Positions 1 to 8,730 of a stretch of DNA of 55,797 nt are shown one piece after another (position 1 is the stretch's first letter; every line of letters starts with the position of its first letter). The notes beneath the pieces are model-generated. The model saw only the letters and a list, made by a program, of their open reading frames with translations. It ran no database searches and was not told where the DNA came from. Made by a program: the position numbers and the translations under genes. This DNA is from Acidimicrobiia bacterium (GTDB lineage: Bacteria > Actinomycetota > Acidimicrobiia > IMCC26256 > JADLDD01): NCBI GenBank assembly GCA_020846855.1, contig JADLDD010000033.1, positions 1-55,797 on the forward strand, read 5' to 3'.

Positions 1-7
1 CAGCGGG

Positions 8-772
8 TCAGCGGGAGCGGCCGGCGAGGCGGAAGTCGCGGAACTGGGCCTTCACGTAGTCGCGGTTGAGCAGCGCGATGAAGTCGATCGAGATGCTCTT
101 CGGGCACGCCTTCTCGCACTCACCGTGGTTGGTGCACGACCCGAAGTAGGTCTCCATCGTGTCGACCATCGCCACCACCCGCTCGTAGCGCTCCGGCTGC
201 CCCTGCGGGAGCAGGCCGAGGTGCGACGCCTTGGCCGCCGTGAAGAGCTGGGCGGCGCTGTTCGGGCAGGCGGCCACGCATGCACCGCACCCGATGCACG
301 CGGCGGCGTCCATGGCCGTGTCGGCGGCCTCCTTGGGCACCAGGATCAGGTTGGCGTCGGGGGCCGACCCGGTGGGTGCGTTGATGAACCCACCCGCCTC
401 GATGATGCGGTCGAGGGCGGACCGGTCGACCACGAGGTCGCGGATGACGGGGAACGCGGCCGCCCGCCACGGCTCGACGGTGATGTGGTCGCCGTCGGAG
501 AACTTGCGCATGTGGAGCTGGCAGGTGGCGGTCCCGCGCTCGGGCCCGTGGGCCTGGCCGTTGATCATCATCGAGCACGATCCGCAGATCCCCTCACGGC
601 AGTCGTGGTCGAAGGCGACGGGCTCCCGGCCCTCGTCGAGCAGGGCCTCGTTCACCACGTCGAACATCTCGAGGAACGACATGTCGGGGCTGACGTCGGT
701 GGCCTCGATCTCCTCGAAGGCCCCCGGCTGGTCGGGGCCGGCCTGGCGCCACACGCGCAGGTGGAGGTCCAT
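8..772 (-). CDS. sdhB: Succinate dehydrogenase iron-sulfur subunit
   Basis: This 254-aa protein carries electrons from the SdhA flavin to the membrane quinone site. The N-terminal plant-type [2Fe-2S] domain shows C58, C63, C66 and C84 in the [10 protein letters not shown] context. The C-terminal ferredoxin-like domain has [13 protein letters not shown] and [14 protein letters not shown], ligands for the [4Fe-4S] and [3Fe-4S] clusters. The length fits the short SdhB type of actinobacteria with a single cytochrome b subunit. It is the last gene of the minus-strand order sdhC-sdhA-sdhB, 65 nt after sdhA. The ATG at 772 begins directly at the conserved beta-grasp fold. A soluble fumarate reductase subunit is the only alternative; the context favours SDH. 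Confidence 0.95.
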   Translation of the reverse strand: MDLHLRVWRQAGPDQPGAFEEIEATDVSPDMSFLEMFDVVNEALLDEGREPVAFDHDCREGICGSCSMMINGQAHGPERGTATCQLHMRKFSDGDHITVEPWRAAAFPVIRDLVVDRSALDRIIEAGGFINAPTGSAPDANLILVPKEAADTAMDAAACIGCGACVAACPNSAAQLFTAAKASHLGLLPQGQPERYERVVAMVDTMETYFGSCTNHGECEKACPKSISIDFIALLNRDYVKAQFRDFRLAGRSR

Positions 773-837
773 GCTCGTCGGGTCTCCTCGTTCGGTCGGT
801 ACGTAGGGGTGCCTCGCGCCCGGTTCCGGCGTCGGGG

Positions 838-2763
838 CTACTTGTAGCTCCGCTGGGCGAGGTGGACGTGCTCGAACTCCAGGGGTTCCTTGTGGAGCAC
901 CTCGGCCGCTCCCTCTCCCTGCCACTCCCAGGCGGCGACGTAGCTGAAGTGCTCGTCGTCGCGCCGGGCCTCGCCCTCCTCGGTCTGGTGCTCCACCCGG
1001 AAGTGGCCTCCGCAGCTCTCCTCGCGGTGGAGGGCGTCGGCACATAGCAGCTCGCCCAGCTCGAGGAAGTCGGCGACCCGCCCGGCCCGTTCGAGCGACT
1101 GGTTGTAGGACTCGCCGTCGCCGAGGATGCGCACGTCGTTCCAGAACTCCTCCCGCAGGGCTGGGATCTCGGCCCGGGCCTTTTCGAGCGACTCGGCGCT
1201 GCGGGCCATGCCGGCGTCGTTCCAGAGGATCTTGCCGAGCTCGCGGTGGAAGTGGTCGACGGACCGGTTCCCGCGTACGGAGAGCAGCCTCTTGACCGTC
1301 TCGGTCACGCCCTGCTCGGCCTCCACGAAGACGGGATCGTCGGTCGGGACCGGCTCCTGGCCGAGCTGGCCGGCCAGGTAGTCGTTGATCGTGGCGGGCA
1401 GGACGAAGTAGCCGTCGGCGAGGCCCTGCATGAGGGCGCTGGCGCCCAGCCGGTTGGCCCCGTGATCGGAGAAGTTCGCCTCGCCGAGCACGTACAGGCC
1501 CTGGACGTTGCTCATCAGGTCGTAGTCGACCCAGAGCCCGCCCATCGTGTAGTGGACGGCGGGGTAGATCCGCATCGGGACCTCGTACGGGTTCTCGTCG
1601 GTGATGCGCTCGTACATCTCGAAGAGGTTCCCGTAGCGCTCCTCGATCGTGTGCCGCCCCAGCCGCTCGATGGCCGCGGCGAAGTCGAGGTAGACGCCGT
1701 TCTGGCGGGGCCCGACGCCGCGACCGGCGTCGACCTCCCGCTTGGCGGCCCGCGACGCGACGTCGCGCGGGACGAGGTTCCCGAACGCCGGGTAGCGCCG
1801 TTCGAGGTAGTAGTCGCGCTCCTCGACCGGGATCTGGCCGGGTGGGCGGTCGTCGCCGGCCTTCTCGGGTACCCAGATGCGCCCGTCGTTGCGCAGCGAC
1901 TCGCTCATGAGGGTGAGCTTCGACTGGAACTCGTCGCTGGCCGGGATGCAGGTCGGGTGGATCTGCGTGTAGCACGGGTTGGCGAACAGGGCGCCCTTGC
2001 GGTGGGCCCGCCAGATCGCGGTGGCGTTGCTGCCCTTGGCGTTGGTGGAGAGGAAGAACGCGTTGCCGTAGCCGCCCGTGGCCAGCACGACGGCGTGGCC
2101 CGAGAACGAGCGCACCTCGCCGGTGACGAGGTCGCGGGTCACCACGCCCACGGCTCGTCCGTCCTTGAGGACGAGGTCGAGCATCTCGGTCCGGTGGTAG
2201 AGGGTCACGGAGCCGCGCTGGACCTGCTCCATGAGGGCCTGGTACGCGCCGAGGAGGAGTTGCTGGCCGGTCTGGCCGCGGGCGTAGAACGTGCGGCTCA
2301 CCTGGGCGCCGCCGAAGCTGCGGTTGTCGAGGAGGCCTCCGTACTCGCGCGCGAAGGGCACTCCCTGCGCGGTGCACTGGTCGATGATGTTCACGCTCAC
2401 CTCGGCCAAGCGGTACACGTTGCCCTCGCGGGAGCGGAAGTCGCCGCCCTTCACGGTGTCGTAGAAGAGGCGGTACACGCTGTCGCCGTCGTTGTGGTAG
2501 TTCTTCGCCGCGTTGATCCCGCCCTGCGCCGCGATGCTGTGGGCCCGCCGGGGCGAGTCGTGGAAGGTGATCATCGTCACCCGGTAGCCGAGCTGGCCGA
2601 GGGTGGCGGCCGTCGAGGCGCCGGCCAGCCCGCTGCCCACCACCACGATGTGGAACCGCCGCTTGTTGGCGGGGTTGACCAGCTTCACGTCGAACTTGTG
2701 GTTCGACCACTTCTCCTCGATCGGCCCGGGGGGGACCTTGCCGTCGAGCACGCCTTCGCTCAT
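838..2763 (-). CDS. sdhA: Succinate dehydrogenase flavoprotein subunit
   Basis: This 641-aa subunit oxidises succinate to fumarate with covalently bound FAD, linking the TCA cycle to respiration. A Rossmann GSGLAGAS motif lies near residue 43. [11 protein letters not shown] follows, where H75 is the expected FAD attachment site. The substrate and capping segments HPTCIP, HYTMGG and [18 protein letters not shown] are present. The length is normal for the family. The ATG at 2763 overlaps the sdhC stop by 4 nt (ATGA), which sets the start and implies translational coupling. Fumarate reductase cannot be excluded from sequence alone, but aerobic actinobacteria usually carry this gene order for SDH. 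Confidence 0.95.
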   Translation of the reverse strand: MSEGVLDGKVPPGPIEEKWSNHKFDVKLVNPANKRRFHIVVVGSGLAGASTAATLGQLGYRVTMITFHDSPRRAHSIAAQGGINAAKNYHNDGDSVYRLFYDTVKGGDFRSREGNVYRLAEVSVNIIDQCTAQGVPFAREYGGLLDNRSFGGAQVSRTFYARGQTGQQLLLGAYQALMEQVQRGSVTLYHRTEMLDLVLKDGRAVGVVTRDLVTGEVRSFSGHAVVLATGGYGNAFFLSTNAKGSNATAIWRAHRKGALFANPCYTQIHPTCIPASDEFQSKLTLMSESLRNDGRIWVPEKAGDDRPPGQIPVEERDYYLERRYPAFGNLVPRDVASRAAKREVDAGRGVGPRQNGVYLDFAAAIERLGRHTIEERYGNLFEMYERITDENPYEVPMRIYPAVHYTMGGLWVDYDLMSNVQGLYVLGEANFSDHGANRLGASALMQGLADGYFVLPATINDYLAGQLGQEPVPTDDPVFVEAEQGVTETVKRLLSVRGNRSVDHFHRELGKILWNDAGMARSAESLEKARAEIPALREEFWNDVRILGDGESYNQSLERAGRVADFLELGELLCADALHREESCGGHFRVEHQTEEGEARRDDEHFSYVAAWEWQGEGAAEVLHKEPLEFEHVHLAQRSYK

Positions 2764-3542
2764 TCGACCACTCCTACGAGCACCATGATCGGGAACAACA
2801 CGTTGGCGCCGGCCACGACGGACGCGAACGCCCCGGCGAAGTACCGGCGCCACTTGTTGAACCTCGGGTTGTTCCAGCCCACGCTCTGAAAGAGGCTCCA
2901 CGCCCCGTGGTAGATGTGGAACCCGAGGGCGACGTTGGCGACGATGTAGGCGATCGCCACGGGCCAACGCTCGAAGCTGGCGACCAGGTTCTCGTACGCG
3001 TCGCCCCTCACGAAGTCGGGGTTGGCCTGGCCCCACGTGAGGTCGAACAGGTGGAAGACCACGAACAGGCCCACGATGACGCCCGTCCAGCGCATGGTGC
3101 GCGAGGCCCAGTTCGCGGCCACGTAGTCGCGGGGCGACTGGTAGCCGACGGGCCGGGCCTCCCGGTTGAGCCGGGTGAGCGAGTACGCGGCGTGGATGTG
3201 GATCGCGAAGGCCGCGATCAGGACCGCCCTGACCGTCCACAGGATCACGGTGCGGGGGAAGGCCGGTTCGCCGAAGTCGCGGAGCCACTCGGCGTAGGTG
3301 TCCATGTGCTCCGGGCCCAGGTAGACCTTCAGGTTGCCGATCATGTGGCCCAGCACGAAGAGCAGCAGGACGATCCCGCTGACGGCCATGGCCCACTTCT
3401 TGCCGATGGCGGAGGCGTAGAAGCGGACGAAGAACGGCGCCCGGCGGTTCCGTGGCCGGGCGATGGCCCGGGGTCCGGGGCCGCCACCGTGCTCGACGCC
3501 CGGCCCGTGCACCGCGTGGGGTTCCTGCTTCACCTGTGCCAT
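2760..3542 (-). CDS. sdhC: Succinate dehydrogenase cytochrome b subunit, single-anchor type
   Basis: This 260-aa integral membrane protein anchors SdhAB and binds haem and quinone. About five hydrophobic helices are visible, beginning near residue 52 ([19 protein letters not shown]). Histidines within helices (GHMIGN, IHIHAAY, VFHLFD, GFHIYHG) are candidate haem ligands. The size and single subunit match the SdhC b558-like family of Gram-positive bacteria rather than the two-subunit SdhC/SdhD type. It is the first gene of the operon. A GGGAGAGAGG stretch upstream of the ATG at 3542 can serve as ribosome binding site. About 40 basic N-terminal residues precede the first helix. Confidence 0.9.
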   Translation of the reverse strand: MAQVKQEPHAVHGPGVEHGGGPGPRAIARPRNRRAPFFVRFYASAIGKKWAMAVSGIVLLLFVLGHMIGNLKVYLGPEHMDTYAEWLRDFGEPAFPRTVILWTVRAVLIAAFAIHIHAAYSLTRLNREARPVGYQSPRDYVAANWASRTMRWTGVIVGLFVVFHLFDLTWGQANPDFVRGDAYENLVASFERWPVAIAYIVANVALGFHIYHGAWSLFQSVGWNNPRFNKWRRYFAGAFASVVAGANVLFPIMVLVGVVE

Positions 3543-3612
3543 CCGGCGCCTCTCTCCCACCTGTCGTCGTCGCGGTGGAATGGGTCCGCCTCGACGGCCG
3601 TCGGCGCCGAAC

Positions 3613-5778
3613 CTACCGCGCCGTCCGGTTCGGATCCGATTTGGAGAGGGCCGGCATCCAGGCCAGGACGCGGTCGTACCGGTTGACCACGGGTCCCGTG
3701 TCGGGGTGATCGAGCGTGAGGTCCACGCCGGTGGGCCGATGCCCGTTCGCGGCGGGAGCGTCGATGCGCCCGACGTACACGACACGGGACGCGGGCGCGT
3801 CGCCGGTGAAGCGCCGGACCCGGCCGCGGCCGTCGTCGACGTGCAGGACGGCGCCGGTCAGGTCGTGGCGCCCGGCGTTCGAGACGTGGAGCGCACCGGT
3901 CCGGGGGTCGAGCATGGGCAGGACCGTGCGGCACGCGTCCCGTAGCGCGGTGAAGCCGATCTTGGGGGTGCGGAGGTGGTCGAGCACCGACCAGGTGACG
4001 GCCGGCTGCGCGTCCGCGAACGAGAAGTGGCAGAAGCCCCCGCCGGGCCGGCCCGCGATCCGCCGGAGGTCCTCGACCTGCATCTGGATCAGGGCGGCCT
4101 GGTACTCCTGCGTCGCGTCGCGCCAGGCGTCGAAGGTGTCGTAGCGGGCGGGCGGCACGTGCCGGTCGAAGACGGAGCGCTGGAGGCAGTGGTGCTCGGC
4201 CAGCGCCTCCCAGTCGAGGTCGGGCCAGCGCTCCGGTCGGGCGAAGGCCGCCTGCCCGGGTACCGCCTGGGCGCCGAACTCGCTCACGAACCGGGCCAGG
4301 CGCGGGACGATCCGGAGCGCGGGGGCCAGGCCGTCGAGGGTGCCGTGGTACCAGCCGAAGTCGAGGTGGCTGTCGGTGCCGGCGCTCCCGACTCCGGGGA
4401 GGACACCGGAGTGGGGGTCGACGGGCCGGGTGCCGTCGGCGCGGCGCAGGGCCCTAGCCACGGACCGGTCGAGGATCAGCTTGTTCTCGTTGGGCAGGAG
4501 GTGCGAGGCGAACGCCGCGGCCCTCCGGATCGTCGTGCGGCCCGGGTGGACGCCCCCGGCGGTCCGGACCGGCTCGTTGTGGGCGCACCACAGGACGATG
4601 CTCGGGTGGTGGCCGAGCAGGTCGGTCATCTCCCGGGCCTGCCGAGACGCCTGGCGGCGGAGGCCACGCGCGTAGCCCCACTGGAGGGGGAAGTCCTGCC
4701 ACAGCAGCAGGCCGGCCTCGTCGGCGGCCTCGTAGAGCTCGGGCCTGCTCACGTGGGCGTGGATGCGCAACAGGTCGAGGTTGGCCCGGACGGCCAGGCC
4801 CACGTCGTGGCGCAGCTCCTCGCGGGTGGCGGCGGCGAGCGCGATGCGGTTCGGTCCCTGGTTCGAGCCCATCACGTAGAGCGGTTCGCCGTTGACCGAC
4901 CACCGCCACCGATCGAGGCGCACCTCACGGAACGCGGTCCGGCGCCGTACCGTGTGGCTCGGCACGCCGTCGAGCTCGATCGTCAGCTCCACGTCGCAGA
5001 GGTTGCGCTCGTCGCCCAGGCGCCAGGGCCACCAACGTGGCGGGTCGTCGACGGTCAGCGTCCATCGGAGCTGGTTGTCGCCGGCGGCGAGGTCGACCGG
5101 GCGGACGGCGTCGACGAGGACCGATCCCGTCGGTCCCGTCACGCGCGCGACCAGGCGGGCCGCGGCGGTGGGCCCGGCCGGCGACGGGCCTTCGCCGGCG
5201 TCGAGCGTGACGTCGAGCTGCAGGCGGCCACGGCTCTCCGACGCCTCGGCGCACAGGACGCGGACCCGCGCGATGCGCACCGGCCCGGTCTCCGTGAGAC
5301 CGACCGGGCGCCAGATCCCGCCGGGGTTCCACGCTGGGTCGATCGCGTCCCAGTGCGAGAACACGCCGGTGAGCAGGCGCTTGCGTCGCCGGTCGGCCTG
5401 CGGTGGGCAGGCCACCTCCACCGCCACCACGTGCTCGTCGGCGTCGCGCCCGAGGTGCTCGGTGACCTCGAAGGTCTGGGGAGAGAAGTACCCCTCGGTG
5501 GCCCCGAGGTAGTCGCCGTCGAGCCAGGCGTCGCCGAAGTAGAAGAGGCCGTCGAAGGTGAGGAACGCCCGCCCGCCGGCTCCGGGCCGGTCGGCGTGGA
5601 ACCGGCGGCGGTACAGGAGCGGGCCGTCGTCGGTCGCGAACGCGGGTGACGAGCGCCAGTGCGAGGGGACGTCGATCGAGACCCAGCCGGAGTCGTCGAA
5701 GCCGGGCTCGGCGAAGGCGCGCGCGAGGTCGCCGTCGGACCGGTGGGCGCGCCACGGCCCGGTCAGCGCCGCGGTCAC
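3613..5778 (-). CDS. Glycoside hydrolase family 2 protein (beta-mannosidase/beta-galactosidase-like)
   Basis: This 721-aa protein has the GH2 order: N-terminal jelly-roll sugar-binding domain (to about residue 180), immunoglobulin-like domain, then a TIM barrel starting near residue 290 (YVMGSNQGPNRI). E402 in WCAHNEP is the expected acid/base and E500 in FVSEFGA the expected nucleophile, so it looks active. The barrel resembles beta-mannosidases more than LacZ, but substrate cannot be fixed from sequence. No signal peptide is visible, so it is probably cytoplasmic. The GTG at 5778 begins right at the first domain, and no good Shine-Dalgarno sequence precedes it. It stands alone between sdhC and the divergent MoxR gene. 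Confidence 0.85.
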   Translation of the reverse strand: MTAALTGPWRAHRSDGDLARAFAEPGFDDSGWVSIDVPSHWRSSPAFATDDGPLLYRRRFHADRPGAGGRAFLTFDGLFYFGDAWLDGDYLGATEGYFSPQTFEVTEHLGRDADEHVVAVEVACPPQADRRRKRLLTGVFSHWDAIDPAWNPGGIWRPVGLTETGPVRIARVRVLCAEASESRGRLQLDVTLDAGEGPSPAGPTAAARLVARVTGPTGSVLVDAVRPVDLAAGDNQLRWTLTVDDPPRWWPWRLGDERNLCDVELTIELDGVPSHTVRRRTAFREVRLDRWRWSVNGEPLYVMGSNQGPNRIALAAATREELRHDVGLAVRANLDLLRIHAHVSRPELYEAADEAGLLLWQDFPLQWGYARGLRRQASRQAREMTDLLGHHPSIVLWCAHNEPVRTAGGVHPGRTTIRRAAAFASHLLPNENKLILDRSVARALRRADGTRPVDPHSGVLPGVGSAGTDSHLDFGWYHGTLDGLAPALRIVPRLARFVSEFGAQAVPGQAAFARPERWPDLDWEALAEHHCLQRSVFDRHVPPARYDTFDAWRDATQEYQAALIQMQVEDLRRIAGRPGGGFCHFSFADAQPAVTWSVLDHLRTPKIGFTALRDACRTVLPMLDPRTGALHVSNAGRHDLTGAVLHVDDGRGRVRRFTGDAPASRVVYVGRIDAPAANGHRPTGVDLTLDHPDTGPVVNRYDRVLAWMPALSKSDPNRTAR

Positions 5779-5893
5779 GGGCGGCGCGCCGTAGGGGCGG
5801 TCACGGGCACAGCTTGCCCGAACCGCCCTCCCGGCGTCTCGCCGGCGGAGGGGGCTCTCCCGGGCCCCGGCGACGCACCATCGGGAGGGGCGG

Positions 5894-5899
5894 TACCCT
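5894..5899 (+). promoter_or_regulatory. Putative -10 (TACCCT) of the MoxR-type ATPase gene
   Basis: TACCCT fits the TANNNT -10 pattern and would give a leader of about 29 nt. GGAG at 5925-5928 then sits 6 nt before the ATG at 5935. No convincing -35 is visible. Confidence 0.4.
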
Positions 5900-5934
5900 C
5901 GGAGGTCAGCCCCTCGTCGACCTCGGAGCCGTCG

Positions 5935-7335
5935 ATGTCGCGTCCCGCAACCCTCGGAGACCTGCGTTCCAGCGGATGGGTGTCACGCCCGGTCAAGGAC
6001 GAGGTGCGCGACAACGCCATCGAGCGGATCCGCGCGGGTGAACCGCTCGTCGACGGCCTGGCCGGCTACGACGACACCGTCCTGCCACAGCTCGAGAACG
6101 CCCTCCTGGCCCGCCACGACGTGATACTCCTCGGGGAGCGCGGCCAGGCCAAGACCCGCATCATCCGGTCGCTGACCGGCCTGCTCGACGAGTGGACGCC
6201 GGCCGTCGCCGGGAGCGAGATCAACGACGACCCGTACCACCCCGTCTCGCACCACGCCCGGGCGCTGGTCGCCGAGCGGGGCGACGAGACCCCGATCGAG
6301 TGGATACACCGCGACCGGCGCTTCGGCGAGAAGCTCGCCACCCCCGACACGTCGATCGCCGACCTCATCGGCGAGGTCGACCCGATCAAGGTGGCCGAGG
6401 GCCGCTACCTCTCCGACGAGCTGACCATCCACTACGGCCTCGTGCCGCGGACCAACCGGGGCATCTTCGCCATCAACGAGCTCCCCGACCTCGCCGAGCG
6501 GATCCAGGTCGGGCTGCTCAACGTTCTCGAGGAGCGCGACGTGCAGATCCGGGGCTACAAGATCCGCCTGCCGCTCGACGTCATGCTCGTGGCCAGCGCC
6601 AACCCCGAGGACTACACGAGTCGGGGCCGCATCATCACCCCCCTCAAGGACCGCTTCGGGGCCCAGGTGCGCACCCACTACCCGCTCGACGTCGACACCG
6701 AGATCGAGATCATCGAGCAGGAGGCGCCGGTGCTCGACGCCGGCGGCCTGGTCGTCCACGTGCCGCGGTTCATGACCGAGGTGGTGGCCGAGATCAGCCA
6801 GCAGGCCCGCCGTTCGCCCCACGTGAACCAGAGGTCCGGCGTCTCGGTGCGCATGTCGATCACCAACCGCGAGACCCTGGTCGCCAACGCGATGCGGAGG
6901 GCCCTGCGCAACGGGGAGGCCGAGGTCGTCCCCCGCATCAGCGACCTCGACGCCCTCGCCGCCTCCACCGGAGGCAAGATCGAGCTCGAGACCCTCGACG
7001 ACGACGGCGACGAGCAGGTGATCGGCCGGATCATCCGGGCCGCCGTCCTCCAGGTGTTCCGCGACTCCTGCTCGCCCGAGCGCCTCGCCGCCCTGGTGCG
7101 GGCCTTCGACGACGGGCGGGCGATCACCACCGGCGAGGACGAACCGTCGGCGCGCTACGCCGAGCTGCTCGACGGGCTGCCCGGCCTCCGCGACGCCCTG
7201 GGCGACCTCCAGGTCGGCGAGACCCCGGCGGCGGTCGCCTCGGCCGTCGAGTTCGTGCTCGAGGGCCTCCACCTGTCGCGCCGCCTGAACAAGGACCCGC
7301 TCGCGGGGGGAGCCGTCTACCGGGCGCGCGGCTGA
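5935..7335 (+). CDS. MoxR/magnesium-chelatase-subunit-I-like AAA+ ATPase
   Basis: This 466-aa protein belongs to the MoxR/ChlI branch of AAA+ ATPases, which remodel or activate partners carrying VWA domains. The P-loop is the variant LGERGQAKTR near residue 65, Walker B is GIFAINELPDL, and sensor 1 is in MLVASANPEDY followed by RGRIITPLKDRFG. The C terminus is helical. It is a cytoplasmic protein. GGAG at 5925 is spaced 6 nt from the ATG, and the reading frame upstream of it looks non-coding. The obvious partner is the VWA protein at 8731. Its 3' end overlaps the convergent YihY-like gene by 19 bp. True Mg-chelatase is unlikely because no chlorophyll genes are nearby. Confidence 0.88.
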   Translation: MSRPATLGDLRSSGWVSRPVKDEVRDNAIERIRAGEPLVDGLAGYDDTVLPQLENALLARHDVILLGERGQAKTRIIRSLTGLLDEWTPAVAGSEINDDPYHPVSHHARALVAERGDETPIEWIHRDRRFGEKLATPDTSIADLIGEVDPIKVAEGRYLSDELTIHYGLVPRTNRGIFAINELPDLAERIQVGLLNVLEERDVQIRGYKIRLPLDVMLVASANPEDYTSRGRIITPLKDRFGAQVRTHYPLDVDTEIEIIEQEAPVLDAGGLVVHVPRFMTEVVAEISQQARRSPHVNQRSGVSVRMSITNRETLVANAMRRALRNGEAEVVPRISDLDALAASTGGKIELETLDDDGDEQVIGRIIRAAVLQVFRDSCSPERLAALVRAFDDGRAITTGEDEPSARYAELLDGLPGLRDALGDLQVGETPAAVASAVEFVLEGLHLSRRLNKDPLAGGAVYRARG

Positions 7336-8252
7336 GGCGGTAGGGGCTCCGCGGCCTCGGCGGCCAGGGCCCGCCGGTCGGCGTCGGTCGACGGTGGCCC
7401 GAAGAGGCTGCGGGGCCACAGCCGCCGGGCCCGCACGACGTTGACCTCCGCCGCGTAGACCGTGAGCTGCGCGCCGAGGTAGATCCACCAGATCAGCCCG
7501 AGCACCAGGGCGAAGAAGCCGTAAAGCTCCGAGGCGTGCCGGAGGTGGCGGTCGACGAGGATGTTCCCGGCGGTCTGCAGGGCGGTCCATCCGAACCCGG
7601 CCAGCACCGCCCCGGGCAGGAGGCGGGTCCAGGCCGGGGCCTCGGGGGTGAGCGCGCGGAAGGCCAGGAGGAACAGGCCGGTGTTGATCGCGACGCCCGC
7701 CACCAGCCCGGCGGCCGGGGCGACGGTGCTCCCGCGGAACACGGCGGTACCGGTGGCGGCCGTCGTGGCCACCACACCGAGGCCGAGGATCGCGATGAGG
7801 ATCCCGGAGCGCCACAGGCGCGGGAAGAAGCCGGGCCGGTCGTGGCGGGGCACGTTCCAGACCTCCGCCATCGCGTGCTGGAGCGACTGCGCGAACCCCC
7901 GGGTGCCCCAGAGCAGGAGCGCGAGGCCGACGATCAGACCCAGCAGGCTGCCCTGGATCGGGTGGATGTCGTTGCGCAGCTCGGTCCCGATCACCGGGAA
8001 CTGCGACAGCGCGGAGTCGACCAACGAGCGCCGGAGGTCGGGATTCCCGTGCGCGAGGTAGCCCACCACGGTCACCAGGATCAGCAGCAACGGGAACAGC
8101 GCGAGGAACCCGTTGTAGGCGATGAGGCCGGCGAGGGCGCCGCCCCGGTCGTCGCCGTACTTCTTCACCACGGCCAGCGGGAACGCGAAGACCGGATGGC
8201 GCTGCTGGAGGCGGTCGACGGCACCGAGGAGCCTCTCGACCGGATTCCCCAC
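7317..8252 (-). CDS. YihY/BrkB-family (UPF0761) membrane protein
   Basis: This 311-aa protein has about six transmembrane helices. The family hallmark segment GGALAGLIAYNGFLALFPLLL follows a short basic N terminus. Later motifs, LLWGTRGFAQSLQHAMAEVWN and LYGFFALVLGLIWWIYLGAQ, are also typical. The molecular role of the family is unknown despite old annotation as a ribonuclease or virulence factor. The GTG at 8252 lies 3 nt after the stop of the upstream lipoprotein gene, so the two are probably co-transcribed. The C-terminal tail is hydrophilic and its coding sequence overlaps the end of the MoxR gene. Confidence 0.85.
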   Translation of the reverse strand: MGNPVERLLGAVDRLQQRHPVFAFPLAVVKKYGDDRGGALAGLIAYNGFLALFPLLLILVTVVGYLAHGNPDLRRSLVDSALSQFPVIGTELRNDIHPIQGSLLGLIVGLALLLWGTRGFAQSLQHAMAEVWNVPRHDRPGFFPRLWRSGILIAILGLGVVATTAATGTAVFRGSTVAPAAGLVAGVAINTGLFLLAFRALTPEAPAWTRLLPGAVLAGFGWTALQTAGNILVDRHLRHASELYGFFALVLGLIWWIYLGAQLTVYAAEVNVVRARRLWPRSLFGPPSTDADRRALAAEAAEPLPPQPRAR

Positions 8253-8255
8253 GGG

Positions 8256-8660
8256 TCAGATCCCGCCGCCGTCCTGCTCGAAGAACGGGCAGCCCTTCTG
8301 CACCCGCCGGTTCACGTTGTCGACGGCCTCCTGCACGGCCGGGTTGTCGACGGCCCTGGGGTCGCGTGGGTCGCGCTCGACGCGGCGCATGGCGGTGAGG
8401 AACGTCCGGGCGTCGTCGCGGACGTCGACAGGGGCGGTTCGGGCCATCGCCGCGACCAGCCGCACCTGCTCGGCGACCGGCGGCTTCTCCGACGCGGTCA
8501 TCGCGGTGTCGTAGGCCTCGGCGGCCCGGCAGAACGCCTCCGACGGCGGGGCCGCCCCCGCCTCGTCGTCGCCCCCGCAGCCGGCGGCGGCCAGCGCGAC
8601 GGCGAGTAGGGCGACGGCCAGCCGGTGCGGTGCCCGGCGGCCCACGGGTGGGCTGCGCAC
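8256..8660 (-). CDS. Small putative lipoprotein, function unknown
   Basis: This 134-aa protein has a basic N terminus, a hydrophobic segment and a lipobox (LAAAGC near residue 28), so it should be lipidated and held on the outer face of the membrane. The mature part is helical and acidic/basic mixed, with two further cysteines (FCRAA and KGCPFF) that could form a disulfide. I do not recognise the family. It starts with GTG at 8660. CAGAAT six nt upstream on the minus strand could be a leaderless -10. It is the first gene of a two-gene unit with the YihY-like gene. Confidence 0.7.
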   Translation of the reverse strand: MRSPPVGRRAPHRLAVALLAVALAAAGCGGDDEAGAAPPSEAFCRAAEAYDTAMTASEKPPVAEQVRLVAAMARTAPVDVRDDARTFLTAMRRVERDPRDPRAVDNPAVQEAVDNVNRRVQKGCPFFEQDGGGI

Positions 8661-8717
8661 GGTGTGATTCTGGTCGATGCCCCCCGCGGTCGGGGACCCG
8701 GGCCCCGTAGCGGCCGG

Positions 8718-8723
8718 TAGAGT
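8718..8723 (+). promoter_or_regulatory. -10 element (TAGAGT) of the VWA gene, leaderless
   Basis: TAGAGT fits TANNNT and lies 7 nt before the GTG at 8731, with no Shine-Dalgarno sequence between. Transcription would start at or next to the start codon. Confidence 0.55.
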
Positions 8724-8730
8724 CGGGCTC

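Noticed and set aside
1246-2889. 547-aa plus-strand open frame opposite sdhA
   Set aside because: Its codons mirror the third-position GC of sdhA, the protein has no recognisable domain, and sdhA is unmistakable.
838-3396. Very long open frames extending sdhA, sdhB and other genes far upstream (for example to 3396 and 2710)
   Set aside because: The extensions are arginine/proline-rich antisense or out-of-frame shadows over other real genes, a product of high GC; the conserved domains begin at the starts given.
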